A stretch of DNA of 64,000 nt. It comes from Streptomyces sp. Z26. GTDB lineage: Bacteria > Actinomycetota > Actinomycetes > Streptomycetales > Streptomycetaceae. The translations under genes were made by a program, and so were the position numbers. Positions 60,916 to 64,000 of the stretch are shown here, in pieces. The DNA lies in NCBI RefSeq assembly GCF_003665095.1, contig NZ_RCHV01000002.1, forward strand, positions 3,284,001-3,348,000, written 5' to 3'. The notes below the pieces were generated by a model. The model was not told the DNA's origin. It did no database searches and was given only the letters and a program-made list of their open reading frames with translations. The stretch's first letter is position 1, and every line of letters begins with the position of its first letter.

Positions 60916-62019
60916 ATGTCGTCCGGAGCCCCGGGGGAGGAGTACGGCATGTGGTCCGCCGTCGGCGTCACGGAGTTCGAGGAGCGCGTCTACCGCGAGG
61001 CGCTGCGCCACCCCGGCGCCGGGCCGGAGAGATGGGCGCACGGTGTGGGGGAGAGCGAGCCCCGCGTACGCCGGGCGCTGGCACGCCTCGCGGAGCTGGG
61101 GCTCGTCGAACTCCCGCGCACACCCGACCGTACGGACGGCGCGGACGGTACGGCGACCGAGGACCCCGCCGAACCCGCCGCCGGGTCGTCCCCGTCCGCA
61201 GCGTCCGTACGCTCCGCCGACATCACCGCGCTCGACCCCCGCGTCGCGATACGCGACCTGATCCGCCGCCACGAGCGGCAGTTCGACCTGCTGACCGCCC
61301 TCGCCGGTGGCGAGCTGGCGCGCGAGTACGACGAGGCGCGGCTGCACACGGAGCCGTCCCGGCTGCTGGAGGTCGTCGTCGGCGGCACGGAGCACTCCGT
61401 ACGGCTGCGGCAGCTGTACGCCGTCGCGGAGCACGAGGTGTGCGTCCTGGACACCGCGCCGTACGTGGTCGACCCCGCGCTCCACTCCGCGTACGAGTCG
61501 GAGGCGATGCGCCGGGGCGTCGCGTTCCGCACGGTCTACGCCATCGGCGGCCTGGAGGACCCCGAGCGCCTCGCGCAGGCCCGCCGGATGGCCAGCTTCG
61601 GGGAACGCGGGCGGGTGCTGCCCGCCGTACCGCTGAAGCTCGTACTGGTCGACGGGCGGACCGCGATGGTGCCGCTGACCAGACCGGAGTACGGGGCGGG
61701 GGCGAGCGCCGCGCTCGTGCACCACTCGGCGCTGACGGACGCGCTGGGCGCGGTGTTCGAGACGCTGTGGCGGGGGGCGGCGCCGCTCGGCACGACCGGC
61801 TCCGGGGTGCCGTCGGCCACCGCCTCCGGTGAACTCACCGGCACGGAACGGGAGATACTCACCCTGCTGGCCGCCGGGCTCAGCGACGTCGCGATCACCC
61901 GGCAGCTCGGCCTCAGCGTCCGCACGCTCCGCCGCAGGATCGGGGACCTCCAGGAACGCCTCGGCGCGAACGGCCGCTTCCAGGCGGGCGTGCTCGCCGC
62001 CCGCCGCGGCTGGATCTGA
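60916..62019 (+). CDS. TrmB/LuxR-type two-HTH transcriptional regulator
   Basis: A 367-residue protein. An N-terminal winged-helix (TrmB-like, about 18-68: EFEERVYREALRHPG ... RRALARLAELGLVELP) is followed by a middle domain that resembles a PLD-like sensor (about 110-280, SAYESEAMRRGVAFRTVYAI), and a C-terminal LuxR HTH (about 315-367: LTGTEREILTLLAAGLSDVA, LGLSVRTLRRRIGDLQERL). The effector is unknown. The ATG follows a purine-rich GCGGGAGCGGAGG site. It lies 95 bp after the anti-sigma-type gene in the same direction. Confidence 0.83.
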   Translation: MSSGAPGEEYGMWSAVGVTEFEERVYREALRHPGAGPERWAHGVGESEPRVRRALARLAELGLVELPRTPDRTDGADGTATEDPAEPAAGSSPSAASVRSADITALDPRVAIRDLIRRHERQFDLLTALAGGELAREYDEARLHTEPSRLLEVVVGGTEHSVRLRQLYAVAEHEVCVLDTAPYVVDPALHSAYESEAMRRGVAFRTVYAIGGLEDPERLAQARRMASFGERGRVLPAVPLKLVLVDGRTAMVPLTRPEYGAGASAALVHHSALTDALGAVFETLWRGAAPLGTTGSGVPSATASGELTGTEREILTLLAAGLSDVAITRQLGLSVRTLRRRIGDLQERLGANGRFQAGVLAARRGWI

Positions 62020-62077
62020 CGGGGCGCCGCGCACCGCCCGTACGCCCCGTCACCGTCATCCGTCACCGGCGTCCCGT

Positions 62078-62099
62078 CGGACGGCTTCCCGGCCGTCCG
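62078..62099 (-). terminator. Hairpin after the aminopeptidase P gene
   Basis: An 8-bp stem CGGACGGC/GCCGTCCG with a 6-nt TTCCCG loop, 5 bp past the stop of the leftward peptidase. It may also end the rightward regulator gene. Confidence 0.6.
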
Positions 62100-62103
62100 C
62101 GCG

Positions 62104-63627
62104 TCAGGCGTCCGTCCCCTTGAGCCGCGCCATCCACGACTCCACGTCCGCGCTCGTACGCGGGAGCGCTGCGGACAGGTTGCGGTTGCCGTCGTCCGTG
62201 ACGAGGAGGTCGTCCTCGATGCGGACGCCGATGCCCCGGTACTCCTCGGGCACCGTCAGGTCGTCCGGCTGGAAGTACAGCCCCGGCTCCACCGTCAGGC
62301 ACATGCCCGGTTCGAGCGTCCCCTCGACGTACGCCTCCCGGCGCGCGACCGCGCAGTCGTGCACGTCCATGCCGAGCATGTGCCCGGTGCCGTGCAGCGT
62401 CCAGCGGCGTTGCAGGCCCAGCTCCAGGACCCGTTCCACCGGGCCGTCCAGCAGGCCCCACTCGACGAGTCGCCCCGCGAGCACGCGCTGCGCGGCGCGG
62501 TGGAAGTCCAGGTACTTCGCACCCGGCCGCACCTCCGCTATCCCCGCCACCTGCGCCTCGTACACCGCGTCGTAGATCTTCCGCTGGAGGTCCGTGAAAC
62601 GGCCGCTGACGGGGAGGGTGCGGGTGACGTCGGCGGTGTAGAGCGTGTGCGTCTCCACACCGGCGTCCAGCAGCAGCAGGTCACCGGAGCGCACGGGACC
62701 GTCGTTGCGCACCCAGTGCAGCGTGGTGGCGTGCGGGCCGGACGCGCAGATCGAGCCGTAGCCGACGTCGTTGCCCTCCACGCGCGCGCGGAGGAAGAAA
62801 GTGCCCTCCAGATAGCGCTCGGAGGTCGCCTCCGCGCGGTCCAGCACCCGTACGACGTCCTCGAAACCGCGCACCGTCGAGTCGCACGCCTTCTCCATCT
62901 CCCCGATCTCGAACTCGTCCTTCACGAGCCGCATCTCGGAGAGGAACGTGCGCAGCTCCGCGTCCCGCTCGGCCGTCACCTTGTCGGTGAGGGCGTCGTC
63001 GACCGACGCGTCCTGGCCGCGCACCACGCGCACCGGCCCGGAGGCGGCGCGCAGCCGGTCGGCGACACCGCGCACGTCCTCGCACGGCAGCCCGTACAGC
63101 CGCGCCGACTCGGCCAGGCTGTGCCGCCGCCCGACCCACAGCTCGCCCTGCCCGTCGAGCCAGAACTCGCCGTTCCCGCGGTCGGAGCGGGGCAGCAGGT
63201 AGAGGGTGGAGACGTGCCCGCTGTCGCCGTCCGGCTCCATCACCAGGACGCCGTCCTCGACGAGGGCACCGGTGAGGTACGCGTACTCGACGGTGGCGCG
63301 GAACGGGTAGTCGGTGTCGTTGGAACGCACCTTCAGGTTGCCCGCCGGGACCACCAGGCGCTCGCCGGGGAAACGGGCGGACAGGGCGGCGCGGCGGGCG
63401 GCCGTACGCGCCGCCTGCGGGAGGGGGCTGACGTCGCGCAGCTCGGTGTCGGCCCATCCCGTCCTCATGTTGGCGGCCAGCTCGTCGGACACGTCCGCGT
63501 ACACCCCGTTCTTCCGCTGCTGCACCGGCTGTTCCGGCGCGGCCTGCCCCGACCGTCCCCCGTCCGCCGCCCCCGGCGAACGGGGCTCCTCGGGCGACCC
63601 TGCGGGCTGTTCTGCGGCGTCTGTCAC
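62104..63627 (-). CDS. pepP: Xaa-Pro aminopeptidase (aminopeptidase P, M24B)
   Basis: A 507-residue cytosolic metallopeptidase that releases the N-terminal residue before Pro. The M24 metal ligands are seen in order: Asp in LLLDAGVETHTLY, Asp in TADVTRTLP, His in LHGTGHMLGMDVHD, Glu in LTVEPGLYF, and Glu in GVRIEDDLLVT. The N-terminal creatinase-like domain spans about 50-220 and is preceded by a Glu/Pro/Gly-rich lead (~40 residues). Length and motifs are standard for actinobacterial PepP. The start is ATG 63627, preceded by GAGGAG. Confidence 0.94.
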   Translation of the reverse strand: MTDAAEQPAGSPEEPRSPGAADGGRSGQAAPEQPVQQRKNGVYADVSDELAANMRTGWADTELRDVSPLPQAARTAARRAALSARFPGERLVVPAGNLKVRSNDTDYPFRATVEYAYLTGALVEDGVLVMEPDGDSGHVSTLYLLPRSDRGNGEFWLDGQGELWVGRRHSLAESARLYGLPCEDVRGVADRLRAASGPVRVVRGQDASVDDALTDKVTAERDAELRTFLSEMRLVKDEFEIGEMEKACDSTVRGFEDVVRVLDRAEATSERYLEGTFFLRARVEGNDVGYGSICASGPHATTLHWVRNDGPVRSGDLLLLDAGVETHTLYTADVTRTLPVSGRFTDLQRKIYDAVYEAQVAGIAEVRPGAKYLDFHRAAQRVLAGRLVEWGLLDGPVERVLELGLQRRWTLHGTGHMLGMDVHDCAVARREAYVEGTLEPGMCLTVEPGLYFQPDDLTVPEEYRGIGVRIEDDLLVTDDGNRNLSAALPRTSADVESWMARLKGTDA

Positions 63628-63853
63628 GTCTCCTCCTCGTACGGTGCCGGACCGCTCTCCATCGTATGGCTGCCGGGCCGGACGTACAGGAGCGAAAACC
63701 TGTGACGTCTATGTCAGCCCGGGTGGGGCGCCGTACGGGAGCGCGCCGCACCCGTACGCCGCGTACGGACGAACGTGGTGCGGGTCCCTCCGCCCGTACC
63801 GCCGCGCGGGCGTGACACGCGCTCCGCGCGCGGGGCGGTGCTCTCGCCGCCCG

Positions 63854-64000
63854 TCAGGCGAAACGGGCGGCCAGCAGGACGACGTCCTCCGGGTCGTCCG
63901 ACCGGTCCCGCCCGTCCGGCAGCACGGTGCGCAGCACGTGGTCGACCAGCGCGTCCGGGTCCTCGCGCGCCTCGAACGGCGCGTCGACGGCGGCGGACCG
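63854..64000 (-). CDS. C-terminal fragment of a PP2C/SpoIIE-type phosphatase (cut by right edge)
   Basis: Only the last 48 residues lie in the window: ...PDALVDHVLRTVLPDGRDRSDDPEDVVLLAARFA-stop. The ending DDPEDVVLLAARF is typical of the last strand of RsbU/SpoIIE-type Ser phosphatase domains, often part of PAS/GAF multidomain proteins in streptomycetes. Upstream domains are outside the window. It would pair functionally with anti-sigma-type kinases such as the one at 60308, but that is inference. Confidence 0.7.
   Translation of the reverse strand, partial: RSAAVDAPFEAREDPDALVDHVLRTVLPDGRDRSDDPEDVVLLAARFA

Overview
The window is chromosomal DNA from a Streptomyces or very close relative. 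The evidence is very high GC with strong G/C third-position bias, many GTG starts, Tat signals and lipoboxes, a WhiB-free set of Lrp/LacI/LysR/MerR/ArsR regulators, a Rex-type operator before cydABCD, an exact ParB site (parS) and DnaA-box-like sequences. The last two suggest the oriC-proximal core of the chromosome. From memory, the order hisC2-cydA-cydB-cydCD and serS-pheA-dtpA-copCD-sco also fits the S. coelicolor core; I could not check this against a database.

Layout. 1-9.3 kb: a GNAT acetyltransferase (cut by the left edge), a small membrane protein, a HAD phosphatase, a flavohaemoglobin-like globin/reductase with a ~350-residue disordered N-terminus, a PNPOx-like protein, a Nudix hydrolase, a LysR regulator and a TerD-vWA protein. 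9.4-19.7 kb: thiC under a TPP riboswitch, a YibE/F membrane protein, small membrane proteins, a cupin, ptpA, a fructosamine-kinase-like protein, a cystathionine gamma-lyase-type PLP enzyme, an unknown membrane protein and a Pro-rich PPP-type phosphatase. 20.1-29.2 kb: a LacI regulator, hisC, then cytochrome bd (cydA, cydB, fused cydCD) behind a Rex operator, with parS overlapping the cydCD start codon.

29.2-45.3 kb is an accessory-looking stretch. It holds a HAD-IIB phosphatase, a DarT/DarG toxin-antitoxin pair of visibly lower GC, an LLM oxidoreductase, a K+ channel with a TrkA domain, an Lrp regulator divergent from a membrane protein, two separate ArsR + AHSA1/SRPBCC cassettes flanking a DUF574 methyltransferase, a ferric-reductase-like membrane protein, an exported beta-propeller-like protein, a MerR regulator and an alpha/beta hydrolase-SDR fusion.

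45.7-64 kb: a four-gene double ABC transporter operon, a HAD phosphatase overlapping serS, a 546-bp noncoding region carrying a cluster of DnaA-box-like 9-mers, pheA, and a leftward copper-trafficking block (His-rich membrane protein, YcnI, Sco, PCuAC-type chaperone, CopC-CopD fusion, Tat-exported Dyp-type peroxidase). It closes with an anti-sigma-type ATPase, a TrmB/LuxR-like regulator, an aminopeptidase P and the tail of a PP2C-type phosphatase.

How the parts work together: cydABCD makes and assembles the bd oxidase under probable NADH/NAD+ control. Sco, the PCuAC protein and CopCD probably supply copper to extracellular and respiratory enzymes, with the peroxidase as a partner. DarTG is a self-contained DNA ADP-ribosylation toxin-antitoxin. 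No tRNA, rRNA, insertion sequence, prophage or CRISPR array was seen. The least explained signals are the DnaA-box cluster, parS at a start codon, a candidate short RNA near 7.72-7.85 kb, and the paired ArsR/AHSA1 cassettes.
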